Assembly (NCBI GenBank): GCA_041687755.1
Contig: JBDNJM010000192.1
Span: 1 to 59,945 of the forward strand
DNA length: 59,945 nucleotides
Origin: JBDNJM01 sp041687755
Lineage (GTDB): Bacteria; Planctomycetota; UBA1135; GCA-002686595
Direction: 5' to 3'
Part shown: one piece after another, positions 1-8,835 of the stretch
How the letters are laid out: the number at the start of each line of letters is the position of its first letter
How positions within the stretch are numbered: the stretch's first letter is position 1
Translations under genes and position numbers: made by a program
Notes under the pieces: model-generated
Told to the model about the DNA's origin: nothing
Seen by the model: only the letters and a program-made list of their open reading frames with translations
The model's database searches: none

Positions 1-62
1 GAGGGCCGCCAAGCCGGTGAAAACGTGCCTGGCACCGTATCCTTCCCCCCGCCCGGATGGGT

Positions 63-3000
63 TCACTGGTCCAGCTCGGCGGCGAGAATCGCTTCGAGCG
101 CTGCGAGCTCCTCGTCGTTCCCCGTCGCCGTGTAGCCCTCGACCAACATCTCTGAGGCGGCGAGAGCGTTGCCGCCCGGGTCCGCGTAGCGACCGGCGGC
201 GAGGTACTTGTCGAACTCGGGGCGCACGAGCTCGAGCGCCTCGAGCGGCTTGCCGTCTCCAAGGAGCAGCCGCGCCTGGTACAGGGGCAGGCGCTCGCGC
301 TTGAGCTCGCCGTCCGGGGCGTGCTCCACGTAAACCTGGAGTAGCTCGCGCGCCGTTTCGAACTCGCGGAGCTTCAGCGAGAGGGTCAGGAGATTGCGGG
401 CGGCTTCGAGCGTTGCGTGATCGGGGAGGCCGGCAGACTCGAGGTAGCCTTCATAGCAGGCGATCGCCATTGGGAGGCTCTCCTCGCAACGTCCGAGGTT
501 CTGCAGGACGAGACAGATGTCGAACGCCGCCTGCGCGGTGTAAGGGTGGTCGGCTCCGCGCAGTTCCAGCTCAAGTCGATAGGACTCCCGCAGGGGCCCG
601 AGCGCTTCCTCGTTGCGCCCGACGCGGCGCAGGAGCGTGCCCTCGTTGTAGAGCGCGTCCGCCAGGTCGAGCCGGCTCGTCCCCGGATCGCTGGGACGCA
701 GCGCGTTGGCCTTGGACTGGAGCTCGAGCGCGCCGTCCATGTCGTTCTTCCAGCTGCTGAGGATGCCTTGGGCCTCGAACACGCGCGCGCGGCTCTCCAG
801 GGTCGCTCCGTTCTCCGGGGTCGCGATCTCGGCGAGCTCTTCGATGGCGGTGCTCGCCTCGTCGATCTGGCCTTGCTCGAGGAGGGGGACCACCAGCGAC
901 TGGAGAATGCCGATCAACGGTCGCCCCGGTTCGGGGCTGAGCTGGCGCATCAGTTCGGCGGCCTCGTTCAGCACCTCGATGGCCTCGTCGGGACGGCCGA
1001 CAGCGATGTAGGCCCCGCCGAGCTGGCTCAGTCCATAGACGGCGTCCGGATGCTCAGCGGGGAGCTTCTCCAGCTGGATCTCGCGAATGGCCAGCGCCTG
1101 CTCCAGAGCCTTTTCGACCCCGTTCGTCTCGGTGTACAGCAGAACGAGCGGCGTGCGCGCGGCGGCGGTGCGCAGATGCAGATCCCCGACGAGGGCGCGA
1201 ACCTCTTCGAGGGAGGCGAGGTGCAGGCGCTCGGCTTCCGCGAGTTCTCCGGCGTCGGCGAGGGTACTGGCCAGGGCGCTGCGCATCTCGACGGCGTAGG
1301 TGCTGCCGGGCGGAGCGGCGACGAGCATCCGGTCCAGCAGGTCGCGCATCTTCGTCAGCACGTTGGAGCGGTCGCCGTAGGACCAATCGAACTGGGCGAT
1401 CGACGCGCGCGCGCCCAGCGTCCCGGGATCGTCCGGGCCGTGGGCCGCTTCGCTGGCCGCCGCCCCGCGGACCAGCAGGTCGCGAGTCACTTCGAGGTCG
1501 GAACCGCCGTGGATCCGCAGGATGTTCCCGAGCCCGAGCAGGCTGTCCGCCCGCTCCCAAGCCTCGGCGCCGCTGGACTCGCGTAGCTCGAGGGCGTCGC
1601 GCTGATGGCGCTCGGCGGAGTCTGCGTCTCCGATGCCTAGGTAGGCGGCGGAAAGCGCCGAGTGCAGCCCGGCCGTGACGAGCGGGGAACGGCTCGGATC
1701 ATCGAGCACCGCCTCCCAACGAGCCACCATGTCCGAGATCTTGGCGTCCGGGCCCTCGATAGAGGGGTTCACGGATCCAAAGAACGCGGTCAGGAGGTTG
1801 GTGACCTCGACCGCCCGTTCTGTGCGCAGTTCGGACTGCGTCGCCAAGGCCTCGGCCTGCTCGGCCTTCCAGGCCATGCCCGCCATGCCCAACATCAGCG
1901 CGGCGATTACCAGGCCGGTTCCCGCGACGAGGGCTCGGTGGCGCCGGACGAACTTCGTCGCGCGCGACCTGCGCGTGGCGGGCCGCGCCCGAATCGGCAG
2001 GTTGACGAGGTGGCGGCGCAGATCGCTGCCGAACTCGGCGGCGCTCGAGTAGCGGCGTCGCGGGTCCTTCTCCGGCGCCTTCGCGATGATCGTCTCGACA
2101 TCGCCGGAGGCGGCCGGCAACAGGCGCCCGAGCGGCGTGGGCTCGGACTCGAGGATCAGGGCGGCGGCCTTGTGCACGGGCAGATGGCTGACGTCGTAGG
2201 GCCGGCGCCCGCCCAGGATCTCGTAGGCGAGGGCACCCAGGGCATACACGTCGGAGCGCTCGTCGACCGCGCCCTGCTCTCCGCTGACCTGCTCGGGCGC
2301 CATGTACTGCAGGGTCCCGATGAGCTCGCCGGTGCTGGTCATCGCGGTCGTGCCGCCGCGTTCGTCGCGCTCGATGCGCTCGATGCGCGCAACGCCGAAG
2401 TCCAGCACCTTCGACACGCCCTCGCGGGTCACAAGAATGTTCGAGGGCTTTATGTCGCGATGGATCACCCCCTGGTCGTGGGCGTGCTGCACGGCGTTGG
2501 CGACGCATTCGAGCAGCTCGAGACGTCCGCGCGGATCGAGGGCTGAGGTCCATTCGAGCAAGCCGCTGCCCTCGACGCGCTCCATCGCGAGGTAGGGCAG
2601 GCGCTCGCCGCCTTGATCGGCCGTGCCCGCCTCGAACACGTGGGCGATCGAGGGGTGGTTCAGCAGAGCGAGCACCTCCGCCTCGCGCTCGAAGCGAGCG
2701 TGGGACTCGGCCCGCCAGCTGCCCGGTCGCAGCACCTTGAGAGCGACCTCACGGCGCGGATGCTCCTACTCGGCGAGTCAGACGACGCCCGTGCCGCCCT
2801 GGCCCAGCCGGCTGGGGATCTTGAACTTGCCGATGCGGCGAGGCATCGGCTCGGGCTTGGCGACCGGTTGGTCGAGCAACGCCTTCGACCCGTCCAGGTC
2901 GAGCATGCCGCGCACCTGCGCCGCCAGAACCGCGTCCTCTGCCTCGAGCCGCTCCAGACCTTCGCGAAGCTCTGCCCCCTCCAGCCCGCAGAGTTGATCG

Positions 3001-3086
3001 AACCACGCCCCCAAGCGCGCATGGTGCTCCCGCGACTCGACGCTGCTGGGGCCGGTAGACGGCCGCTGGGTCCCGGGGCTGCTCAT
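63..3086 (-). pseudogene. TPR-containing Ser/Thr protein kinase, interrupted by two in-frame stops
   Basis: A PknB-type kinase that would phosphorylate Ser/Thr residues from the inner membrane. Reading left from 3086, about 90 residues lead to the Gly-rich loop GQGGTGVV. The same frame then meets TGA at 2780-2778 and TAG at 2768-2766 before EHPRREVALKVL, which carries the ATP-binding Lys. The rest is open to 63: HRDIKPSN catalytic loop, DFG, MAPEQ, one membrane segment near residue 385-406 of the whole, then about 580 residues of TPR-like repeats. GTG at 2735 could restart translation but would give a kinase without the P-loop and the VALK Lys, so it would be inactive. No frame change is needed; reading the stops as Trp or Tyr and Gln gives a normal kinase. 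Either a recent pseudogene or sequence error. Confidence 0.85.
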
Positions 3087-3163
3087 GCCGCGATTCTAGG
3101 GCGGTGCCTCCGATTCGGTGCCGGGCCAGAGGGCGGGATCCGTGCGCGCCACCGCGCCGCCGC

Positions 3164-4840
3164 CTAGCGCAGGCGCTCGAGTACCGCGGCCGGGAGGTCG
3201 AACACGATCCGAGTCGGCGGCTGGCCCTCAAGCTCGATTCGCTCGCCCTCGCGCTCGAGCGTCACGCGCAGGCGCCCTTCGAGCGGTGCGGCCCAGGCGC
3301 TGTGGACCTCGCCGACGCCCAGGACCTCGACCCCATTGACCGTTGCCAAGCGATCACCCGCGCGGAGGCCGAAGCGGGCCCCCGCGCCCTCGGGGTCGAG
3401 TGCCAGCACCGTCGTGCCGTCGAAGTTGGCGCGCGGCGAGGCCTCGAGCGGCTCCTCGCGCCGCTCGAGCGCGACGTCGATCGTTCCGAACAGCGCAACG
3501 AGGTCCGGGTCGGGGGTGGTCAGGAACTCGCGCAGCGGAACGCAGCCCTCGACGCCCAGCGCGGCCTCCGCGCGCTCGAAGAACGCCTCGAGGTCGGGCC
3601 GCTCGCCGTCGCTCCAGGCCGGGTCGCCCCACAGCTCGCGGACGAAGCGATCGACGCCCTGCTGCCAGCCCTGCTCGCGCAGCGCGAGGTCCATCCAGAG
3701 CGCGACGCCGAGGCCCGCTGAGTAGCAGGCGGTGTAGGCGCCGCGCCCCTCGAAGAAGGCCTCGCCGCCGGCCGCGGCCAGCGAGAGCTCGATGCCCTGC
3801 AGGGCGCGCTCCGCCTTGGCGAGCTGGTTCTCGAGCTCTAGGGCGAAGTCCGCGTCGTCGCGCAGCCCGAGCCGCCACGGTGCCGAGTGGGCGGTCCAGT
3901 CGGTGAAGCCCTCCATCGCGAAGCGCAGCTCGTCGGCCGGGTCGCAGTGGGCCATCATGTAGGTGTGGTGGTACTCATGCGCGATTAGGTGCACGACGCT
4001 CGAGGCCGCGAAGTCCGGCGGGAGGTCGGGCGAGACGTAGAGCGTCATGGACGAGGTCTTCGGCGAGCCGCCGTAGCCGGAAGACTGGTCCGCACGACCG
4101 AACAGGAACAGGTAGCGCGGCTGGGGCGCGCCGCCGAACAGGCGGACCTCTTCGGCGAGGATCTCGGGCGCGCGCTCCAGCACGATGTCGCGCAGGGCCG
4201 CCTGCCCGGGCGCGAATGCAAAGGTCAGCTCGAGGCCGTCCAGCTCCTGGCGCTGCACGTCCCAGGCGCCGATGGCGACGAGATCGTTAGAAACCTCCCC
4301 TAGGGACGGTCGGTAGAGCCCCGGCTCTGCCGCCGCCCAGGGTGCGTGAACCGCCCAGTCGTCGGGCAGCTCGAAGCGCACGCTCGTGGAGCTGGGCGCG
4401 GCGTCCACCTCCGGGGTGATCAGCAGCGCGGCGGTCGCCAGCATCCCGTGGTCCTCGGCCAGGTAGGGGTGCTCGTACTCGTCGCGGCCGGCGATGGCCG
4501 GTTGAGTGCGGTGGTCGAGGCGCACGGTCCATTCGAGGTGCAGAGGTCGGGCGCTCGGCGCTTCCAGGGTCCAAGAACGCGGGCCCTCCGGAGCGACCGG
4601 GATGGCCTCCCCGGCGTCGGTGCGCGCGGTGAGCTCCCCGACCAGGCGCGCGTCCGCGGCCATGGCGAAGGCGTAGCGCTCGGGCAACGAGAGTTCGAGC
4701 GCGCCGGAGAGACCGGTCAGGGTAAGTAGCAGCTCGACCTGTTCGCTCAGCGGATCGTTGATGCGAACGGTGTAGTCCGCGCTCCAGGCAGGGGCGCCGT
4801 CGGGTGCCTGGGCGAGGGTCAGCAGCAGGGCGGTCAGCAT
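3164..4840 (-). CDS. M61-like metallopeptidase with C-terminal PDZ domain
   Basis: Likely exported zinc peptidase of the glycyl aminopeptidase type (558 aa). The start MLTALLLTLAQAP gives a short hydrophobic leader. An N-terminal beta-rich region is followed by HEYHH at residues 288-292, with the Glu of AMEGFTDW at about 310 as third zinc ligand. A PDZ-like domain lies at about 455-540, around FGLRAGDRLATVNGVEV. This order (beta domain, thermolysin-like domain, PDZ) matches the M61 family. It lies between the kinase and an esterase, both on the same strand, but with gaps of 77 and 140 bp, so co-transcription is only possible. Substrate unknown. Confidence 0.8.
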   Translation of the reverse strand: MLTALLLTLAQAPDGAPAWSADYTVRINDPLSEQVELLLTLTGLSGALELSLPERYAFAMAADARLVGELTARTDAGEAIPVAPEGPRSWTLEAPSARPLHLEWTVRLDHRTQPAIAGRDEYEHPYLAEDHGMLATAALLITPEVDAAPSSTSVRFELPDDWAVHAPWAAAEPGLYRPSLGEVSNDLVAIGAWDVQRQELDGLELTFAFAPGQAALRDIVLERAPEILAEEVRLFGGAPQPRYLFLFGRADQSSGYGGSPKTSSMTLYVSPDLPPDFAASSVVHLIAHEYHHTYMMAHCDPADELRFAMEGFTDWTAHSAPWRLGLRDDADFALELENQLAKAERALQGIELSLAAAGGEAFFEGRGAYTACYSAGLGVALWMDLALREQGWQQGVDRFVRELWGDPAWSDGERPDLEAFFERAEAALGVEGCVPLREFLTTPDPDLVALFGTIDVALERREEPLEASPRANFDGTTVLALDPEGAGARFGLRAGDRLATVNGVEVLGVGEVHSAWAAPLEGRLRVTLEREGERIELEGQPPTRIVFDLPAAVLERLR

Positions 4841-4980
4841 GTTTTGGCTTGGGCGGGGGCCGGGTGGGCTACGTCGCGCGCTCCCTCTTGGGGAGCGCGT
4901 CCTCCAAATTCCGCTCCGCAGCGACCGGGCTGCTGGCGTCGATCAGCGCCGGCGCAGAGGGGGCAGCGGTTTGGCTCCGT

Positions 4981-6144
4981 TCAGGGGGCTGCAAAGAAGT
5001 GCACCAGCACGTCGTCGAGCAGCGCGCTCCACTGCCCCCAGGAGTGCCCCTCGTTGGTCACGAGCAGCCGGCTGGGGTGCCCGGTCTCCTCGAGCAGGGC
5101 CTGAAGCTCGCGCGTGCGGCGCTCGCCGTCGCGCAGCGTGCCGGTCGACAGCAAGAAGCGCGTGGGACCGACCTCAAGCTCGCCCAGAGCCTCGCGCAGC
5201 GGCTCCTCGGCGACGTGCAGCGCCGGGGACTGGGCCGCGATGCAGCCGAAGGTTCCGGCGGCCTCGGTAGCACAGTAGAGCGCATTCACGCCGCCGAGCG
5301 AAGTGCCCAAGATCGCGCGGTCGGGGCGGCGCGGGCTCGTGCCGTGCACGGCCTCGATGCGCGGGACCAGCTCGTGGGCGAGGAAGCGCGCGAAGGCCGG
5401 GTTGCGGACGTACTGCTCGGCGCGCAGGTTCTTGCCCGCGACGCGCGGGTCGACGAACACCGCGACCACGGGCCGAATTCGCTCGGCGGCGACGAGCGCG
5501 TCGAGCACGCGCGGCAGCGCGCCCATCTCGGCATCGGCGTACTCGTGGCCGTCGGTGACGACCAGTAGGGGGCAGCCGTCTGAGCCGCCGACCGGGACGT
5601 GCACGCGATACTGGATCTCGAGTTGGAGGGCATCGCTCTCGATGGTCTGCGCGGGCAGCAGGACGCCGCGCTGCTCCTCCGGGAGTTCTGCCAGCCACGG
5701 GCTGGGCTCGTACCCCGGCATCCACACGCAGGAGTTGTCGCCGAATCCGCTGCGCTGGCGGCGCGCGTTGCGCGGGTCGAGCATCCAGCGCTCGCCGTCG
5801 ACGATCCACTTGTAATCGACGCGCGCGTCCGCGGGCAGCTCGAGCTCAAGCGCGTGCAGCGGAAGGTCGGGCACGCGCAGCGCTGCGCTGGCGCTCCAGC
5901 CGTTGAAGTCGCCAGCGACGGCGGCGGACTCGGCGCCGCCGAACAGAAACCGCACGCGGCCGCCCTCGGCGAACGGCAGTCGGCCGGCCGCCTCGAGTTC
6001 GTCCAGCAGGTGCTGCGTCGCGTCCGCGCGCTGTTCGGCGGAGCGGATCGCCGCCGTCTGCTCGAGCGCGCGGTCGAGCTGTTCCAGGGTGCGGGGAGTC
6101 TCGATCGCGTTCGAGAGGACGAGCAGGGCGGCCAGGGTCAGCAT
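4981..6144 (-). CDS. Secreted Fes/esterase-D-like alpha/beta hydrolase with N-terminal glycogen-binding-like domain
   Basis: Predicted exported ester hydrolase (387 aa). The leader MLTLAALLVLSNAIE suggests secretion. Residues about 64-145 look like a CBM48/early-set beta-sandwich (FLFGG, VAGDFNGW, YKWIVDGERW), as in enterochelin-esterase-like proteins. The esterase fold follows, with nucleophile Ser282 in GTSLGG and a likely catalytic His in NEGHSWGQW near residue 371. Family members cleave siderophore, feruloyl or other esters; nothing in the neighbourhood fixes the substrate, and no siderophore genes are present. Confidence 0.8.
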   Translation of the reverse strand: MLTLAALLVLSNAIETPRTLEQLDRALEQTAAIRSAEQRADATQHLLDELEAAGRLPFAEGGRVRFLFGGAESAAVAGDFNGWSASAALRVPDLPLHALELELPADARVDYKWIVDGERWMLDPRNARRQRSGFGDNSCVWMPGYEPSPWLAELPEEQRGVLLPAQTIESDALQLEIQYRVHVPVGGSDGCPLLVVTDGHEYADAEMGALPRVLDALVAAERIRPVVAVFVDPRVAGKNLRAEQYVRNPAFARFLAHELVPRIEAVHGTSPRRPDRAILGTSLGGVNALYCATEAAGTFGCIAAQSPALHVAEEPLREALGELEVGPTRFLLSTGTLRDGERRTRELQALLEETGHPSRLLVTNEGHSWGQWSALLDDVLVHFFAAP

Positions 6145-6238
6145 GGAGACAGCCTAGCCATTGAGCCGCCGGACCGGCCGCGAGCGCAGGGCGGCCCACG
6201 GGGTCCAGGTCCGCTGTTCGAGGGCGCATACTGCCCGC

Positions 6239-6655
6239 ATGCACTCCGAACCTTTGACCGGACGCTGCCTGTGCGGGCAGACCGCGTACCAGCTCACCGC
6301 CGAACCCCTCGGTTTTCAGTACTGCCACTGCTCGCGCTGCCGTCGCTTCACCGGCAGCGCCCACGCCGCGAACCTGTTCGTGCCGCCCGAGGGCCTTGCG
6401 TGGACGGCGGGCGGTGAGGAGGTCGGCGCCTACATGCTCGAGGCCGAACCGCCGTTCCCGACCGGCTTCTGCCGCAACTGCGGATCGTCGATGCCTGCGA
6501 TGTCCTCGACCGCTAAGTACTGGGTGGTCCCCGCCGGCAGCCTCGATGGGGATCCCGGCCTGCGACCGGCTCGCAGCATCTTTTGGGGCAGCCGCGCTCC
6601 CTGGTACGAGTGCGTCAGCGAGCTCGAGCAGCACGAGGAGTTGCGGCCGCGCTGA
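6239..6655 (+). CDS. GFA/CENP-V-like zinc protein
   Basis: Small cytoplasmic protein (138 aa) of the GFA (glutathione-dependent formaldehyde-activating enzyme/CENP-V) fold. Zinc-binding cysteines are visible in order: CLCG near residue 11, YCHCSRCRRFTGS near 28, and FCRNCGSSMP near 75. The ATG at 6239 begins just before LTGRCLCGQTAY, the usual family start. Most bacterial members have no proven substrate, so the formaldehyde role should not be assumed. It stands alone, divergent from the esterase gene with 94 bp between. Confidence 0.85.
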   Translation: MHSEPLTGRCLCGQTAYQLTAEPLGFQYCHCSRCRRFTGSAHAANLFVPPEGLAWTAGGEEVGAYMLEAEPPFPTGFCRNCGSSMPAMSSTAKYWVVPAGSLDGDPGLRPARSIFWGSRAPWYECVSELEQHEELRPR

Positions 6656-6755
6656 CCGCGGCGCGGTCGGCCCCTGCGGTCGAACCCCTTCGGCGAACAG
6701 TTGACCTGGGTCCGGGGGAGTCGGGCTAGGCTCGGTGCAGCGCCTCCAACGACCC

Positions 6756-7799
6756 ATGCCGATGCTCCGCTACCGATCGATTTCCGTTCTCGCACTCACG
6801 GCCCTGGTCTGCGCGAGCGCGGTTGCGGTGCAGCAGGCGGCGGAGCTTCCCAGCGACACCCTGCCGCGGCCGCTGGTTGTCGAGCGACCTCTCGGGCTGC
6901 GGCTGGAGGCGTCGGAAGCGGACCACGCGACGGCCCTGATCGAGCTCGGTCGGCGGCTGTTCTTCTCCGCAGACCTGTCGCCGAATCGCACCGCGTCGTG
7001 CGCGACCTGCCACCGACCCGACCACGGCTTCGCGGACCCGGCGCGGTTCTCGATCGGTCACTCCGGGGTCGCGACGAAGCGCAACGCCCCGACCCTGCTG
7101 AACCGCGGCATGGGCACGGCGTTCATGTGGGACGGCAGCGCGGCGTCGCTCGAGGAGCAGGTGCTGATGCCGATCGACAACGCAGAGGAGCTGGGGCTCG
7201 GGGTCGAGGCGGCCGTCGAGCGGCTCGCGGCGGACGCCTATTGGTGCACAGGCTTCGAGCAGGCTTTGGGAGAGCCGCCGACCCGTCGCGGCCTGGCCCG
7301 CGCCCTCTCAGGCTTCGTCTCGGTGCTGCGCTTGGGCGACTCACCGCTCGACCACTTTCAGAGCGGCGACGCCTCGCACATGACCCTCGAGGAGATCTCG
7401 GGCATGTGGTTCTTCGAGTCGCGCGGCGGCTGCTGGAAGTGCCACTCGGGTCCGAACTTCGCGGACGACGAGTTCCACAACACGGGCGTCGGCGCGATCG
7501 ACGGGCAACCCGAGCCGGGGCGTTTTGCGATCAGCGGACTCGAGTCCGATCGCGGCCGTTTCAAGACGCCCACGCTGCGTGGGCTCGAGCAGACCGCGCC
7601 CTACATGCACGACGGCAGCTTCGAGACGCTAGAAGATGTCGTGCAGTTCTACCGCGACGGCGGCACGCCGAACGCGAACCAGTCCAGCCGCATCGGCGCG
7701 CTCGACATGACCGACGCGGACGCGGCGAACCTCGTGGCATTCTTGCGCGTTTTGTCGCGCCGGGTCGAGGGCGCGGCCGCCTCGCGCAAGCAGCGCTGA
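6756..7799 (+). CDS. Di-haem cytochrome c peroxidase (CcpA/MauG family)
   Basis: Periplasmic peroxidase-type protein (347 aa from the ATG at 6756; GTG at 6735 is an alternative). The leader RYRSISVLALTALVCASAVA is an export signal. Two haem-attachment motifs are present, CATCH at 82-86 and CWKCH at 226-230. The sequence LFFSADLSPNRTASC and the later FKTPTLRGLEQTAPYMHDG are typical of bacterial di-haem peroxidases. It would reduce hydrogen peroxide with electrons from c-type cytochromes, or oxidise a substrate as MauG does. A hairpin follows the stop codon. Confidence 0.9.
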   Translation: MPMLRYRSISVLALTALVCASAVAVQQAAELPSDTLPRPLVVERPLGLRLEASEADHATALIELGRRLFFSADLSPNRTASCATCHRPDHGFADPARFSIGHSGVATKRNAPTLLNRGMGTAFMWDGSAASLEEQVLMPIDNAEELGLGVEAAVERLAADAYWCTGFEQALGEPPTRRGLARALSGFVSVLRLGDSPLDHFQSGDASHMTLEEISGMWFFESRGGCWKCHSGPNFADDEFHNTGVGAIDGQPEPGRFAISGLESDRGRFKTPTLRGLEQTAPYMHDGSFETLEDVVQFYRDGGTPNANQSSRIGALDMTDADAANLVAFLRVLSRRVEGAAASRKQR

Positions 7800-7812
7800 G
7801 CCGCGCCGCTGA

Positions 7813-7833
7813 GCCGCGCCGCTGGGGCGCGGC
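7813..7833 (+). terminator. Hairpin after the peroxidase gene
   Basis: Perfect 8-bp stem GCCGCGCC/GGCGCGGC with a 5-base loop, 14 bases after the peroxidase stop. No T-run follows, so it is a possible terminator or 3'-end stabiliser only. The stretch just before holds TGAGCCGCGCCGC twice in tandem, the first copy overlapping the stop codon. Confidence 0.4.
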
Positions 7834-7978
7834 ACGCGCCCTCGCCCACGGACAGGGGGCCTTGCCCGCGTGCGCCTGGCGCGGGCGTCGTCCGTCGGGG
7901 CCGCAGCCGAAGGGGTCGAGCGGCTAGGATGCGCGCTCTGCTCGTCCCCACCGACCTGGTCCCCCGAGGAGCCTCCGC

Positions 7979-8776
7979 ATGCCCATTCGCACCGACTACG
8001 CCCCCGGCGAGTTCTGCTGGATCGATCTGAACGCCCACGACCTCAAGGCCGCGGCGGCCTGGTACGCCGGACTGTTCGGCTGGACCCACAGCATCATGGA
8101 CACGCCGGGCGGAGGCCCGCCGTACGCGTTCTTCCACCACGCGGGCGGCGTCGTCGGTGGCGTCGGGCAGATGTCGGACGAGATGAAGGCCCACGGCGTG
8201 CCGCCGATGTGGAACAGCTACGTCTCGACCGAAGACTGCCACGCCGTCGAGGCCAAGGTGCGCGAGCTGGGCGGGACCGTCACGGTGCCGACGATGGACG
8301 TGCCGAACCACGGCCGTCTCGCGTTCTTCATGGACCCAGAGGGCGCCTCCTTCGCCGCTTGGCAGGCGACGGCGGCTGAGCCCGTGCCAACCGTGATCCA
8401 TCAGGCCGGCGCCCTGTGCTGGAACGAGCTGATGTGCAAGGACACCGCCAAGGCCAAGGCGTTCTACGCGGACCTGTTCGGGTGGGAGTACAAGGCCATG
8501 CCCATGCAGGATTTCGATTACACGATGATCCGCAACGCCGACTCGGATGCCGGGGGGCTGATGCCCATGAACGGTCCGCAGTTCGAGGGCGTACCGCCGC
8601 ACTGGCTCGTGTACTTCGCCGTGGACGACGTCGCCGCCTCGAGCGCGAAGGCCGAGTCCACCGGAGGGCGCGTGGTCGTCCCGCCGACCAAGGTGGACGC
8701 GGGCATCTTTAGCGTCATCGGGGATCCCCAGGGCGGGGTCTTCGGGCTGTTCGATCTCAGCGGCAAAGACTGCTGA
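7979..8776 (+). CDS. VOC (glyoxalase/bleomycin-resistance fold) protein with two domains
   Basis: Cytoplasmic protein (265 aa) made of two consecutive VOC domains, about residues 7-128 and 138-260. Each opens with a similar phrase (GEFCWIDLNAHD, then GALCWNELMCKD) followed by AAWYAGLFGW or AKAFYADLFGWEY. The second ends in GDPQGGVFGLFDLS. Proteins of this form are usually annotated as VOC proteins related to the CFP-30B/hydroxylase-like antigens; the reaction is not known. GAGGAG nine bases before the ATG is one of the few good ribosome sites in the window. Confidence 0.85.
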   Translation: MPIRTDYAPGEFCWIDLNAHDLKAAAAWYAGLFGWTHSIMDTPGGGPPYAFFHHAGGVVGGVGQMSDEMKAHGVPPMWNSYVSTEDCHAVEAKVRELGGTVTVPTMDVPNHGRLAFFMDPEGASFAAWQATAAEPVPTVIHQAGALCWNELMCKDTAKAKAFYADLFGWEYKAMPMQDFDYTMIRNADSDAGGLMPMNGPQFEGVPPHWLVYFAVDDVAASSAKAESTGGRVVVPPTKVDAGIFSVIGDPQGGVFGLFDLSGKDC

Positions 8777-8782
8777 AACTTA

Positions 8783-8813
8783 GCGAGGCCCGAGCGGGAA
8801 GCTCGGGCCTCGC
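8783..8813. terminator. Bidirectional terminator hairpin between convergent genes
   Basis: Perfect 13-bp stem (GCGAGGCCCGAGC at 8783-8795, complement at 8801-8813) with a 5-base loop, placed 7 bases after the VOC stop and 23 bases after the end of the convergent hydrolase gene. No clear T-run on either side. Confidence 0.7.
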
Positions 8814-8835
8814 CTCCTTACTAGGCGAGCGTGCC

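Noticed and set aside
417..1586. Long plus-strand open frames of 389 and 294 codons (417-1586, 1662-2546)
   Set aside because: They lie antisense to the kinase gene; their translations lack family motifs and reflect high-GC bias, while the minus strand has clear kinase and TPR motifs.
2766..2780. Genome-wide reassignment of TGA to Trp or TAG to Gln
   Set aside because: Many intact genes in the window end properly with TGA or TAG and would read through into nonsense, so the stops at these places are local events.
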